Below are positions 1-12,520 of a DNA stretch of 64,000 nucleotides, in pieces. Below the pieces are notes generated by a model. The model saw only the letters and a list, made by a program, of their open reading frames with translations, ran no database searches and was not told the origin of the DNA. Where the stretch lies: assembly GCF_029227915.1 (NCBI RefSeq), contig NC_079887.1, forward strand, positions 12,152,001-12,216,000. The letters run 5' to 3'. The position numbers and the translations under genes were made by a program. The stretch's first letter is position 1; the number at the start of each line of letters is the position of its first letter. This stretch comes from Hydractinia symbiolongicarpus. Its lineage: Eukaryota > Cnidaria > Hydrozoa > Anthoathecata > Hydractiniidae.

Positions 1-607
1 TCAAGTTCACTGCTATTAAGAAAACCTCTAATTACTCTAGTTGAAGAACAAAATATTATTTAATAGTATTCTCAGCACAAGATTTGTACCCAACCAACCT
101 GTTTTGTTTTTGGGATGGTATATATGTATTTTTATGGTCTCAGTTTTTACCAAATTTCTATGCCATGAAAACAATCTGTCTCATATCTCAGCTCTTACAC
201 ATTGTGTTACCCAAGTATTTCTAAAATTAACTTTAACTTTTTTAAAGCTTACAAATTAGCCTAATTCTGAGTGTCAAGTACTTCAATTTTAATATGTGTA
301 AGCTCTCTTTCGGCCCTATCACTTTAGAAAAGAAGAATATTCCCTTTTTCCTCTTAGCATTTACACTGGCTATTTCTTATTGTGAAGAAAATCTAATGAC
401 CATAAATTCAAATTTTTTGCCTAGGAAACTTCTTTTTAGGACAGCTGTTCTCTACGATTGGGGCTCACCTTATTTTGAGAAGAACATAAATACTTATTTA
501 TTTAGTGCTATAGTGTGTAATTGAGAGGTAGTTAGGTGTCTACCTGCCATTGTTCTATCCTTACACCTTTTTGTCATAACATTAGGTTTTTACTTTTCTT
601 CTTCTAG
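1..607. other. Upstream intron or flank, no supported exon
   Basis: AT-rich sequence before the first recognised exon of the kinase/isomerase gene. It contains two short open frames with no codon bias, domain or splice support. Because the next exon starts in mid-protein at the PfkB C-terminal motif, this stretch is most likely an intron of that gene, whose 5' exons lie left of the window. Confidence 0.5.
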
Positions 608-3600
608 CTAGTTGAAGTTCCAACAAACAAACTTAAACATGTTGTTGATTCTACTGGTGCAGGAGATGCATTTTTAGGGGGAATCATTGCAGGTAATATT
701 TGGTTACTTTCTTAAGGAATTTAAAATTAAGCAAAGCAAAAAGAAGCCTAGGGTAAACCGGTATTATATTCTAGGGATACATTTCAATGGCTTGCCTGAA
801 ACGGAGGATCAGATAAGGTGATAAACATTCATAAATGTCATGTACTACCTTTTCTTCTTTATTGCCTTACTATCTCAATATTTTTAGAAATATAAAGTGT
901 ATTTTGTGATATATAGGAAACTAGGAGAAATTGCAAATAAAACTGGTGCAGCTAACTGTCAAGTACTTGGAGGGCTTCCTGACAAAAGTTCAAAGTATGC
1001 AAACTGTATTGTTATGGATAAGTTGTTTAAGAGACCCCTGTCATTAGAAAAAAGTGTTTTTTGTTAAATACAATCACAATGAAGATAAGGTTATTAAACA
1101 TCTGTCTTGTATAAAAACTGACTTGTCATATTTATAAGCAATCATTAGCAAATAGTGGCAAGAATGGTAGTGTTCGCAATTCAGAATTTGCTAAATGAAG
1201 TGCCGTCCTTGCAAACAAATGTTTATAAAAATATTGAAATTATAAATCCCTTTTTGTTGTATTTTTTTTTGTATATCACTTATTTCTCTAATTTCTATAA
1301 AATATTTCTATAGGGATTACCAGCAAGTTGCCTATAGTCAATGAAGAGCCTTGCTTTTTTCCACAGTCCTCAAACTTTGGCTAACCAGTTTTTAATACTC
1401 TTGTATTTTTTGGACTTATGAAATAAGTCCAAAAAATGTGCATTGGCAGAAGAAAAAAAATGTCAGGCTTTTTTAAGCAAAGACAAGAAAATTGTGTATT
1501 TAATAAGTAAAATTGCAATCTTTGCTGTTAGGTTATATCTTGCAGAGGAACTGAAATATTTCAATATCACCAATGAAAGTCGGTCAAAAGAAACAGATGG
1601 CAATTCTTTGGATGAATTTAAGAATAGCCTAAGGCGTGATATTGATGCAACAGAACATATTTTTCAATGCCTTGATGATGATGATTTATCTAAAGTTCTT
1701 GATCTGATTTTTACTTGTAAAGGAAATGTTCTCACATCTGGGATAGGTATGATTTTAAAATTTCTAATTAATACACATTTTAATTAGCCACCAGTTCATT
1801 GACAACTGCAAATTTGCTGGAATAAGTACTAATAAGCAACAACAAAGATTTTCAATAGGCAAAAATGATAATCTGCTTTCCCCATGATTCATGGAATGCT
1901 TTTATTCCTTTTCCTGTTTTTAAACCAAATAATTGTTTGTTCCTGGGGTGTTATTTGAACATTTAGCATTAAACACAACAGACAAGAGTAAATTGGGGTA
2001 ATTTTTACCAGAGGTTTTGATAATCTTCTAAACTAGTCTGTGGGCTGTGGACCGTGGATAAATCCGCGGTTTTGCTTGTCCTTTTGTTTACCGCATCTTG
2101 TTTGTCTCGCTACATTTGTTGCCATTTTGCGTGACAGACAGACTTACATGGGTATTTAATATAGATTATTTACAGGCTATGGATATTTGATTATAGATTA
2201 TTAACGATACCATTCATGGATTATCATTATTTTTTTACTTGTTTATTTGTTTATGTTTAATCAACCATCATTTCCTATAAAAAGCTCTTACTATGAATTC
2301 TATGTTTGATTACAGGTAAGTCTGGTATTGTTGCAAATAGATTTGCCTCCTCACTGTCATCAATTGGAACTGCATCTCACTTTGTCCATGCTTCGGAATG
2401 GTCACATGGTGATCTTGGTATGTCGGTTACATCTTTTTAATCTATTTCTAATGTCTTTACTTTGTTTTAGACTTCAATTACGGTGTGCGAACACATTGTG
2501 TTTCCATATTTCTAGAATAACTAGACATTTCATGATTTTGAAGAGACTTAAATTGTCAATTGTATAAGGTTCACTGACTTAAGCTTTAATTTTTAAACTG
2601 TAGTTGTCCATCAAACTATATAATTTATAAGAGTAACAGAGGTGTGGTCAGTATATTAGATCTTAAAACTTTTAATATATATATATAATCAGGGTTCGAA
2701 TTAAAAAAGTAAAGTCGGTTCGCAAAAATTTCGACACTCTGTAACGAAGTAAACCACCATATAGGTGTGGCCTTGGAACACCTTAGATCAATTACTATTT
2801 TTCTATCGCCGTTCTTCGTTCTTAAGTTCTTAAAATGCGATCTAAAAAAGCATTTTTATTGCCGCTTTTCGTTCTTAAACTTTTAAAATGCAATCTAAAA
2901 AGACTTTTCTATCGCCATTTTTCGTTCTTAAACTTTTAAAATGCGATCTAAAAAAGCATTTTTATCGCCACTTAAAAATATTTGATTCGCAATTTTATCA
3001 TTTTCTTCGCAAAGTGATTCGCAAAAATGGCATTTGGATTCGCAAATTGCGAATTGCAAACTGCTAATTCGAACCCTGTATAACAACAAAGTTAACTATG
3101 TTCGTTAGAACAAAATACTGGCAAACCTTGGAAATATTCTTCATACTTCTATGAAAGGTGTTTTTTGTAATAGGAATTTGCGAATCCTGATCAATAATAT
3201 TTTGTGAATGGCACGATTCTTTTATATTTGAAAATCATGCAATTTTAATCTCTCCTTTGATTTAAAATAGACATGGAAAAACGGAGATTAAAAGTTATTT
3301 AAAGCAAAAAACTTTCAATAGGTGGATATGTAATTATTTTTGGAGAATCAACTATTTTAAACTGCAAAAAAAAATATTTTTCTTAAATATAGGTCTGTTT
3401 TTTTATTTTTGGGAATTAAAGTTATGCTAGTACCCTGAAATTTGCCAAATTCCCGAAACTGTCTTTTGTTCAGGTAAAATTCACAAAAATGACATCATCA
3501 TATTCATATCACATTCTGGAAACACAGAGGAGATTGTAGAAGCTGCTTATCTGATAAAACGGAAAAATGTTCCCATTATTGCGCTGCTTGGATATCAAGG

Positions 3601-4354
3601 TATTTAAGCTAAACTTATTTCACAAAAGCATTTGCTGAGGATGCTTTGATAGACGAGCTTTTTTATTGACGAAATTGACGAAAAATACTCTTTGTCTCTT
3701 GTGGCACATAAAGTTTCTTTTTGGTAAAATCATAATCTGTAGCAGAGTGTAAAACACATTTGTTGAATATGAAGCTTTCCCTAAAGTTTAATATTTCTAG
3801 TTATTCTTATTCAGGCTCTTTACTGGGAGATATGTCTGATGGAAAGATATGTTATGGGTCAAAAAAATTAATAGAACCATTAGGTGGCATTCCAACAACA
3901 AGTATAATATTGCAGGTTAGTTGTATTAGTTTTTTACTGGTATGCTTTTGTGGTTCTTTTTGGCCTGCTATATTCAGATTAAAACTGTTTGTATTTAGCA
4001 TTTAAATCTTCGTGTAAAATTGGCTTTCATAACCTTTGTTGACTATATATTTATTATTATTTTGACCGGGTGATGATAGACGGAGACTTTGTCGTAATAT
4101 GACCATAAAACAAGGCAGTGACCCCAAAAAGTAAAATGGAGGAACCATTACCTATAAATATTATGGCAATAAGATAATTTATTACATCATTTCATTATTA
4201 TTACATTAATTGTATTTTATTTACGTAGGATGCAATTATTAACGGCATAATGTGTCAACTAATACAACGCAAGAAGCTAACAAGAAGTGACTTTGTATTC
4301 AATCATCCTGGTGGCTCGTTGGGAAGAAAGTTTTTGAAGAAGATAAAACATTAG
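608..4354 (+). CDS. PfkB sugar kinase C-terminus fused to KdsD-like SIS sugar-phosphate isomerase (5' partial)
   Basis: Eight exons join in phase: 608-692, 775-817, 917-994, 1532-1746, 2316-2417, 3474-3599, 3815-3915, 4229-4354, giving 291 visible residues and a TAG stop. The first exon carries the PfkB signature STGAGDAFLGG (catalytic Asp, anion hole), followed by the usual alanine/glycine-rich C-terminal helix region. After a linker of about 60 residues comes a SIS domain: GIGKSGIVANRF, HASEWSHGDLG, ISHSGNTEEI, IEPLGGIPTTS and finally DFVFNHPGGSLGRK. These match the order of motifs in arabinose-5-phosphate isomerase (KdsD), including the catalytic-type Lys, Glu and His positions. Bacterial KdsD often has C-terminal CBS repeats; here the protein stops directly after the SIS fold. 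Substrate is not known: a sugar phosphate that is both phosphorylated and isomerised is the natural inference. The N-terminal kinase half is outside the window. The first acceptor could be 607 or 611. Confidence 0.85.
2033..2165 (-). mobile_element. Helitron-like non-autonomous element, copy A
   Basis: Read on the minus strand it starts TCTATATTAAATACCC after an A and ends CTAG before a T. A short GC-rich hairpin (ccgcgg / ccacgg arms) sits about 16 bp before the 3' end. Start TC, end CTRR, subterminal hairpin and A/T insertion site are the Helitron hallmarks. It lies in an intron of the kinase/isomerase gene and is one of several copies in this window (10354, 11268, 13950, 44413). Confidence 0.6.
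2690..3078. mobile_element. MITE-like element with 14-bp terminal inverted repeats
   Basis: The ends cagggttcgaatta (2690-2703) and taattcgaaccctg (3065-3078) are perfect inverted repeats. The inside has no coding capacity and contains three 53-bp direct repeats at 2807-2965. Flanking sequence is TA-rich so a target duplication cannot be defined. It sits in the intron between the exons ending at 2417 and starting at 3474. Confidence 0.65.
2807..2965 (+). repeat. Three tandem 53-bp units
   Basis: Units begin cgcc/tgcc and share the core cgttcttaa..cttttaaaatgc.atctaaaaa. They differ at a handful of positions. The same core recurs alone at 30480-30512, 27 kb away, so the unit also occurs outside this element. 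Confidence 0.8.
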
Positions 4355-5664
4355 CTTTTTTATGCTGCAGTATATTTTCTTTTGTTTCATCTATTTATAA
4401 CATTTATTTATTTCTTATTTATTATTTTATTTTATATTTAGTTTTATTCTTTTCTATTCTTTATTTGTATTTAAAACTAGTTGAGTGTATAGTATTAATG
4501 TAGTGATGGTAAGAGATATATAACAGTTAAGATTTCAAATTTATGTAATTTTATTGTTGTTGTTGTTGTTGTTTTTTATTATTTTGTGACGAACAAAGTA
4601 GTAGCTGTGTTATACCGAGATAACCTTTTCATGAATTTTTTTTTGCTGAAATCAACATCATTCCCAGCTTGATGTCGGTTTTCTAAGCTAGCCTTGTTCA
4701 GTTGGTATATATGATTGACCTTCTTTCAATCTGATCTAGATTGTGTTAGTTCTAAACTCAAAATTCCTTAGCATTAAGTCTGTCCTTTCTTGTTCTATAC
4801 CTATTAAAGAAGAATTAAAATCTTTTACATGGAATCACAAGTTTGCTGAATTATTTTTTATTTTTTTTATCACAATTTTTTTCTTTGTATTATCGTAGCT
4901 AACTTTTTTTTATTAATTTTTAACTGTGACATGAACTGACTGATTTTGTCATTGCATGGCTACATATGATAAAAAGAAACTGCATTCTCTTAACATAGTC
5001 TTGTCAAAATATTCAAATTATAAAATTATTTATAAAAACATAAGCCTGGGGAATTCGCTAAAAATTAAGAACGAAATAACAACAGTCTAAGGCTTAAAAC
5101 TTAGAACATTTCAAGTCTGAATTTTTTCTAGATTTTGTCTTAAAATTAAAAGAACAATTCTTTTTCTTTTCTAATAACTGCAAACTGAGCAGGATCAGGG
5201 AACGTGGATCCCAAAGACATTTTATAAAAAAATACATAAATTAAAACAAAATGAGACTAAATTAGGAAATTGTATGCTCGCTATAAAAATCAAAACAAAA
5301 ACAAATCAGACTGAAAAAGGCTAAAATAAGATTTTGTGTGACAACATCAATTTGAAAGGGCTATACTATTTTCGAAATAATGTGTTTATCTGGTTAAGTA
5401 GTCACATGACAATATTTCTAGAACACCAGCGTTGTATGGTTTGATGCATGTTTTGCAATTTGATATTGTCTCTGTTTTTGAAAAAGGTGACCTAACCTTT
5501 AAAAGGGGGAAATATTTTTCATGAAGTTTTAGAAAGTCTTGTTATTATTATAATTATTATTTTTTTTTTCTTTGATGCAGACTTCTGCAGTTACTGATTT
5601 CCCTAACTTGAATTTTTAGTGATTTCCTGCTTTTTATTGGACTTTTAAATATTTTGAATAGAAA
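4355..5664. other. Intergenic / 3' UTR of the kinase-isomerase gene
   Basis: AT-rich non-coding sequence with a short TTG microsatellite at about 4551-4572. No exon-like reading frame is seen. It includes the 3' UTR of the upstream gene and the promoter and 5' UTR of CENPJ, without clear boundaries. Confidence 0.5.
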
Positions 5665-8600
5665 ATGGAAAAACTGAATCTTCTGGAGAAATTAAAGACT
5701 TTAAAGCAGTGGCAATTACAACAACAGTTAAACTTCACTAAACTGAAAAATGATAATGAGTTTATGATTTATAATGGCAGTCAAAGTAAGGATTCCAGTG
5801 ACAATAAAGAAAACATCCAAGAAGATGAAAACAAAAATATAGGCAAAAATTGTTTCACTGAGACGATGTCAAAAAGCTCGCTTACCAGTGCGTTACAAAA
5901 TATAGACTGGAATAAAATGCAAATTGACGATGATGATACAAGTAATCAAGAACATAAAATCCAGAATCGTTTTTTGCAAAGTGGAGATTTAACTAATTGG
6001 TGTATGTCTGGTGTACAAACTGTTGTTCTGCAAAATGGTAAAAAAAATGACATTGTTCTTAAAGAAACTCATGATTTGGAGAGTTCGTACGAAGAACAAG
6101 AAGCCTGCAGTGCAAGTCGTTCTGAGGATGAATTCAGTGAACTTGAATTAAATCATAATATGGAAGGAATCCAACCTCTCACTGAAACTGAAGAGGAGGA
6201 GGAAGATGAGGAGGAGAGTGATACGAACAAACAGATTTTTGTTGTTGGTGCTGATGCAATTAATGATGAGGATGAAGATGGTGTTGATGAGGAAAACACA
6301 TTGATTAAAGGAGAATACCTAACAGTAAGTCAAAATATCTTATAATGGTCATCATACGCCTGTATTTCTGTAAGGCAAAATGGTAGCTGCGATAAACAAC
6401 AGGCAAATTCCTGTATATTTTACCATGGTCTAACGACTAGTTGTCTTAAAATTTAGTATTAAATATCTTTTTTGTATCTTTTTATGAAAGTAAGTCTAAA
6501 ACACATTGACCCTGCATTTTGTATTTTATATGGTCGAGGAAAGACATCTTAGAATGGTACAATAATTTATTTAGAACGACGAAAAACCAATCAAATCGGT
6601 GGCAACTGGGAGTAAGTATCCTCTGACTTGTTTATATCCATGTGTTAAGATATCAGAAAATATGAAGCATTTGATACTCATTTGTTGTTAGTGTATGGTT
6701 TTCTAGAAATTTAGTAAAAATTTTATCCTCGATCGTTAAACATTCATCAAAATATTCTCAGATGTGTCGCTTGACCATTTAAAATTATAAATACACCTTT
6801 TTTTTCTCTTAACTATTCACCAGCAGAAATTTTATTGTACTTTCAAGGTAACGTTACTGTAACAATTGTTGGTATCTTCACTTTTAGAAACAGGTGGTTT
6901 GACATTTGAAGAGTTGATTGAAAAAGAAATGCGAAAAGATCAGGTTTTTTTCATATTGCCTAAGTTTTCATTTGGTCTAAAAAGTCAAGAATTGTCGGAA
7001 TTTCTAAAAAACGGACAAAAAAGGTTGAGGGTCATGGCCACCATTTTACCCAGTGTTGACAGCCTTGAGTTATTTTTTACTTGAAAATTAAGGTTTATTA
7101 CCCGAGCCTGTTCAAAGCCTGTGGTATAAGACTCGTATCACCTTCAAAGTAATGAGTTTTTAATTTTGCCTAATTTATTTAAAAAGAAACAAATTGCCTG
7201 AGTTTCGACAAATCAAAATTCTTGAAATTTTTATGCAAATTGAAGATTAGTGCATTTTTAATTTCCGCACACCCCTGTCCAATAAATTAAAAAAGACTTA
7301 AGAGAAAAAATCTTTTGTTTTGCTAGTTGGCGCTTAAACCAACCAGCATGAATAACAATTGGGAATTTATAATTTTTGATTATGTAATGCGAATCATACT
7401 TTCTGCAAACAAATGTTCCGCACACATTAATATTCCTCACAAACCAAATGAGCTAAGGCTTGGTATTTTTGTGCGACCAGTTAATTGCATAATTTTATGA
7501 TAAGGTAGGCTTTCTGCCTGAAAGTCTATCTAAATGTTCTGTCTGATTTGAAAAAAAAGGATAATTATGGTTATCTGTTGAAATTTTTAACCTGTTTGTG
7601 TATGTATGTCTTTGTTCATTCCTTCTTTGGTTTGTTACCTCTGTTTATATTCTTATAGAGTTTTGCATCTACTCCAATGAAAAAAGTTAAGCATCAATTT
7701 CTGAAACGTGGCGAAGGATTAAAACGATTTCAGTGTGGAAATTTGAAGCCAAAAAAAAAGACCGAAAACTTGGGAAACAACAAGGATGCAACTGCATCAA
7801 TTAGGGCTAGTACTAAGCCAGGGTTGCCTTTAAAACTAAATCTTAAGAAAGCTGTTAATCGTGGAGGAAGTAAAGTTACTGTGAGTGCTGCCAACCCAGG
7901 TAGTAATAATGCTATCAAAACGAAAGACGCATTTACCAATAATGATGGAATAAAAGTTCAGATGCTTCAACCCAGTAGGGGAAATTATGTTCGAAATGCA
8001 ACTGACTATAATAAGTATTATTTTTAGCTTTAGAGATTTTGATTTGATGCTTCGTTATTTTGTTTGTTGTTTGTTGTTTGTTTGTTTGTTTGTTTGTTTG
8101 TTTGTTTGCATGTTTTTGTTGTTTGTTTGCTTGTTTGTTTGCATGTTTTTTTGTTTTTGTTTGCTTGTTTGTTTGCATGTTTTTTTGTTTTGTTTTAAAT
8201 TTTTATTCCTTTTTTTCAAGTGATGGTGCGAGCGATTCAGTTTCATCCTCAATTCTTGAAGCATCTTTCCAAAAAATGTTACAGCAATACTCAGAAAAAG
8301 ACGAGGTGCGTTGTGTTGGCAATAAAACAACTTAAATAATTTTTTTAGAGAAGTTAACCAAAAAATGTAAAACTTGTTAATGCATTAAGATTGGTTCCAG
8401 AGGTTTGTGTGCATAGCATATGTTTCAGCATACGGGCTAAAAGGATAAAAATTGGCCTATGCATAGACCTATGCATAAAGGACCTATACATCTGAAGGAT
8501 AAAAAAATATTTTTTAACTAAGCTGTAAAAGCGTCAAGTGTGTGCTAATAACTGCTGTTGTTTGGTTTATTTATTTATTTTTTATTTGACAGCTTGAAAA

Positions 8601-11600
8601 CAATGAGTTAGATATGTTTGAAGCATTGGAAGACGCAGCTGAAAACATCTCCCTCTCTTCGAATTCATCATTAGTAACAAAACTTCTTGGCAAGAAAAAG
8701 AATGCAACCAAAGTGACAGATTTTGCGGTAACAGGTATTTCGTTATGTTTGATGAAGAGTAGGGAAGTCAGTTGTTAAGAAGTGCGTGTTGGGTAGGGGA
8801 AAGAGATTAGAACGGAGACACCTATCCGATACTGTTTGAATCTGCTATTACTACCGATCCGAAATTGTGGGGGGAATAGATGTGTATGCAAGTTTCGTGA
8901 ATTTCATTCTGTATAAAATTGACCAACCAGTGGCGCGAACTTTCTAATATTAGAATTTTTGAATTTGAATTTTTAGATGGTCTCGTGGTCTAGTACTAAT
9001 TTTGTTATACTCATGTTTCTTATTTAAATTAGTGCATATATATTCCAAAGTTGATTAAGTCTCGAAAAAGGTGCTGGATAGAAAGGTTATGTGTAAACAC
9101 TTATCCGTGACAGCATTCGTCTATAAATAATTAAAATTCATGACTAACGTGTCCAGTTTTAAAGGTTAACAAGGTTACATTACGGACTTGAATTTATTAT
9201 CATTTGAAAAAAAATTATGCAAGAAAATTAAATATTATTACTTGCAATTGACTGAAGTGCACAAAATTTTGCAAATTATAATTCTCAAAAAGAGTATCAA
9301 CAAGAAATGGAATAAGGAGAAATCACCTTAAATTTCTTTAGGGTCAGTTGATTATAACCGTACTTTAATTTAGAGGAAGAACATACAGATGATGATGATG
9401 GTGATGATGCTTGTAAGCAGCAGGTAGAACGTCAACATGATGAAAATATTGTTCAGAGTAGAAATAACTCTTTTGATTTCGAAGATGAAGCAAGTTGGTC
9501 GGATACAAGTCAGATATCTTCTTTCTTCAACGAGAATGATGAGACAATAGTACGTGAACCGACGCCTGAGCACTCCACCCCACCCAAACGTATTATCAGT
9601 AAACGAAAAGTTGATGTTGACGTAAAGGAGGAGAGTGAGGTAGATGGTTACTTTGATATTATTGCGTCGAGACTTTTTTAAGACGTGGTTAGGCGTGGTA
9701 AATTCATTCTCGTTGCGCAGAGGTTGAACTTTATACTTTTTTTCCTTCTGTTTTTAAGTTGACACCTACACCAAGTGAGAACGCAAGTTCATTGGGACAA
9801 AGTGTAGTTACTGATGATATCTCAGACACTGTGAAGAAAAAGTTAGCTGAACTTGAAAACGAGATCAATAAATTCCGTTGCGAAAACGACAAACTTTTAA
9901 AACTGAGGAACGAGCGTGAAAACGAGGTCAAAAATTTACGTAAGGAAATCGAGACTTTTCAAAGCGAGAAAAAAGAGGAGTTGGAAAATATAAAGAAGTA
10001 CAGAGATGATGAAATGAAGAAGTTGAAAACAGAGAGAAAAGTGTTCGAGAAATACCAGAAAGCATGTCGAGCTGCTCCTAACAAGAAGGAACGAGATGAG
10101 ATCAAAAATTTAAAAGAACAGGTAAAACATATAACGTCTGCGTATTTTAATTGCTGTTGATGCCACTACAAATGTTAAAATTTTCTTTGGTTATGTAAGA
10201 AATAAAACCAAGTTTTTACAAGTGAAAAACACACCAAGGCTAAAAATATTAAAATGTTCTTTGGCGATATAAAAAATAAATTAATTCTTTACGTTTAAAA
10301 AACACACACACAAGGCTAAAAATGTTGAAATGTTCTTAGGCGAATTAAAGAAACTAGTCGTTAGCCCGTGGAAAAATCCACGGGTTCGCCCGTCCTTTTT
10401 ATACGGTATTGCGTGCGTTTCGCTACTTGCGCAGCTAAGCTACCATTTTGCGTGTCAAACAGACAGACAGACGTATACGGGCATTTTAATATAGATAAAT
10501 CAAATTTTTACAAGTAAACCCCCCCCCCCCCAACCTTCCTGGTAACTTAAGCTTCTTATTCGGTCCCTTGCCGCTGCTGCACTACTCCAGGAAAAGCACT
10601 TGAAAACTCAAATATTTTACTCGACCTTTATTTAATTATTCGATTGCGATAAAATTGAGTGTCTTAAAATTAACAGTGAATTCGAGACGAATAATAATAA
10701 AGTTTGTTGTGCCTTATTATGTTGCATTTAACTCCCTTCTCATAACTCGAATTTTTTTCTTTGTGTCGTGAGACGTTTGAGTTTTTCAGAGTCAACTTTA
10801 TATATTTACTCTGGATATTAAAGTATTTTATATACGTGTTGAAGTCTTGTTTTATGTAACAGTATAGCCTTTCCTTTGGTCGACATTATTTATTTTTACA
10901 TAGGTATGCAACTTAACAGAAGAACTAAAGAGTCGAGAAACACGATGGAATTCTGCTTCCCATCGCTTTCGTACTCGCATTGCTGATTTGGAAGAACAGA
11001 ACAGTGAATTAAAGCGTGAAATTTCTGTGCTGGAAAACGAACGCTTGAAAAGAAGAAAAATCACTACCGTAAGTTAACAAAATCTTGCGTGTGTTGTTAA
11101 CATGTCAAAAATGCATTATGCTACTCAGCATTTTTAAATCTTTATAATGGCTCCCTGAGCTGCGAGAGATGTACACGACCTACGTTACATCTCATTTTAA
11201 GCAAAATGAAAACCTTTTCTTTGTCTTTAATAATATCAGTATTTTATCTGTCCCTATACAAAATAGTACCGCAGTAGCGACCGCACATAAAATGCGACGT
11301 GCGAAGACACAGTAGCGATCGCACATGAAATGCGACGGGCGAAACCGCAGTAGTGACAGCACATGAAATGCGACGGGCGAACGCGTGAATTTAACAAAGG
11401 CCAACCCAACTAGTATAATGGTAATACCAAACATTCACCTTGTAGCTATGTGCTTTTTTCGAAAAAATAGAGATATACATCTTGTAAACATGTTATGTTT
11501 AGTGATAGCGTACTTTTCATTATTGCATTAATGGTATAATACAGCACTAAAATAAAATATGAGTGAAACCATCATTCTGTGTGCGAATGCAATGCAGTAA

Positions 11601-12460
11601 ATCAGTATATATCCAATGTTATCAACTATTTTGTTAACGTATTTAGGATTCCAAAGAAGAACAGATAAGAAACAAGGGTGGTAATAAAAGTCCAAAGCAT
11701 GCTGGAGGACATTATTTGCATTCGACGCATGAGACGCAACCGAAAAAACAGCAATGCTCTCAAGAGCAATCTAACGACTTAAAGAACAGGTAAGTTTTCC
11801 CCTTTTTTCCCAATCTTTTATTTATCTATATTTACTGACAAAATATTTTGAAACTTAGGTCTCCTGTGCGGATGTATGAAGATATATTGAAGCACGGCGA
11901 ACAAGACCACTTTGTGTCGCCATCAAGCAGGTCTGATCAACCTAGTAAACAATTCACAAACAACAACAACAACAACATAAACATAAACATTAACAGCAAT
12001 AACACCAAGGAAATTAAACACGATGATGGCAAGGTGAGTTTTTGTTGTTGTTTCTGCACAACTTTAATATTTATGTGTCGTGTTTGACATGACAATAAGC
12101 GTGTAGTCGCTGTTGCGACGTATGTTTCGGCGTTTATTGCGTCTTTATGGGTGACTGAGATCCAGATATTCGTGTTGAGTGTAACTTTTGTCAGTCGCAA
12201 CTATTTCAGTTTTGTGCATTCAGGTTGAAGTAATTCTTCCAGACTCTTCGCGTTTGATTACATATCCCAACGGTACGAGAAAGACAATCAGTCAGGATGA
12301 AAGAAATGTATCAGTTGTTTTCTTCAACGGTGATATTAAGAGAATTTTACCTGATAATAGAGTTGTAAGTGGTGTTGTTTTATTGTCTGCCTGTCGGTCG
12401 GTCGGTCGGTCGGTCGGTCGGTCGGTCGGTCGGTCGGTCGGTTGGTCGGTTGGTCGGTCG

Positions 12461-12520
<60 letters not shown>

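Noticed and set aside
1443-1531. Upstream extension of the SIS exon as its own start
   Set aside because: The open frame runs back into the intron by chance; an acceptor at 1531 joins in phase with the preceding PfkB exon.
7933-8335. Four overlapping frames rich in Cys/Leu/Phe/Val or Lys/Gln/Asn
   Set aside because: Artefacts of the TTTG-rich repeat in a CENPJ intron; only the short 8221-8305 part is a real exon, in a different reading.
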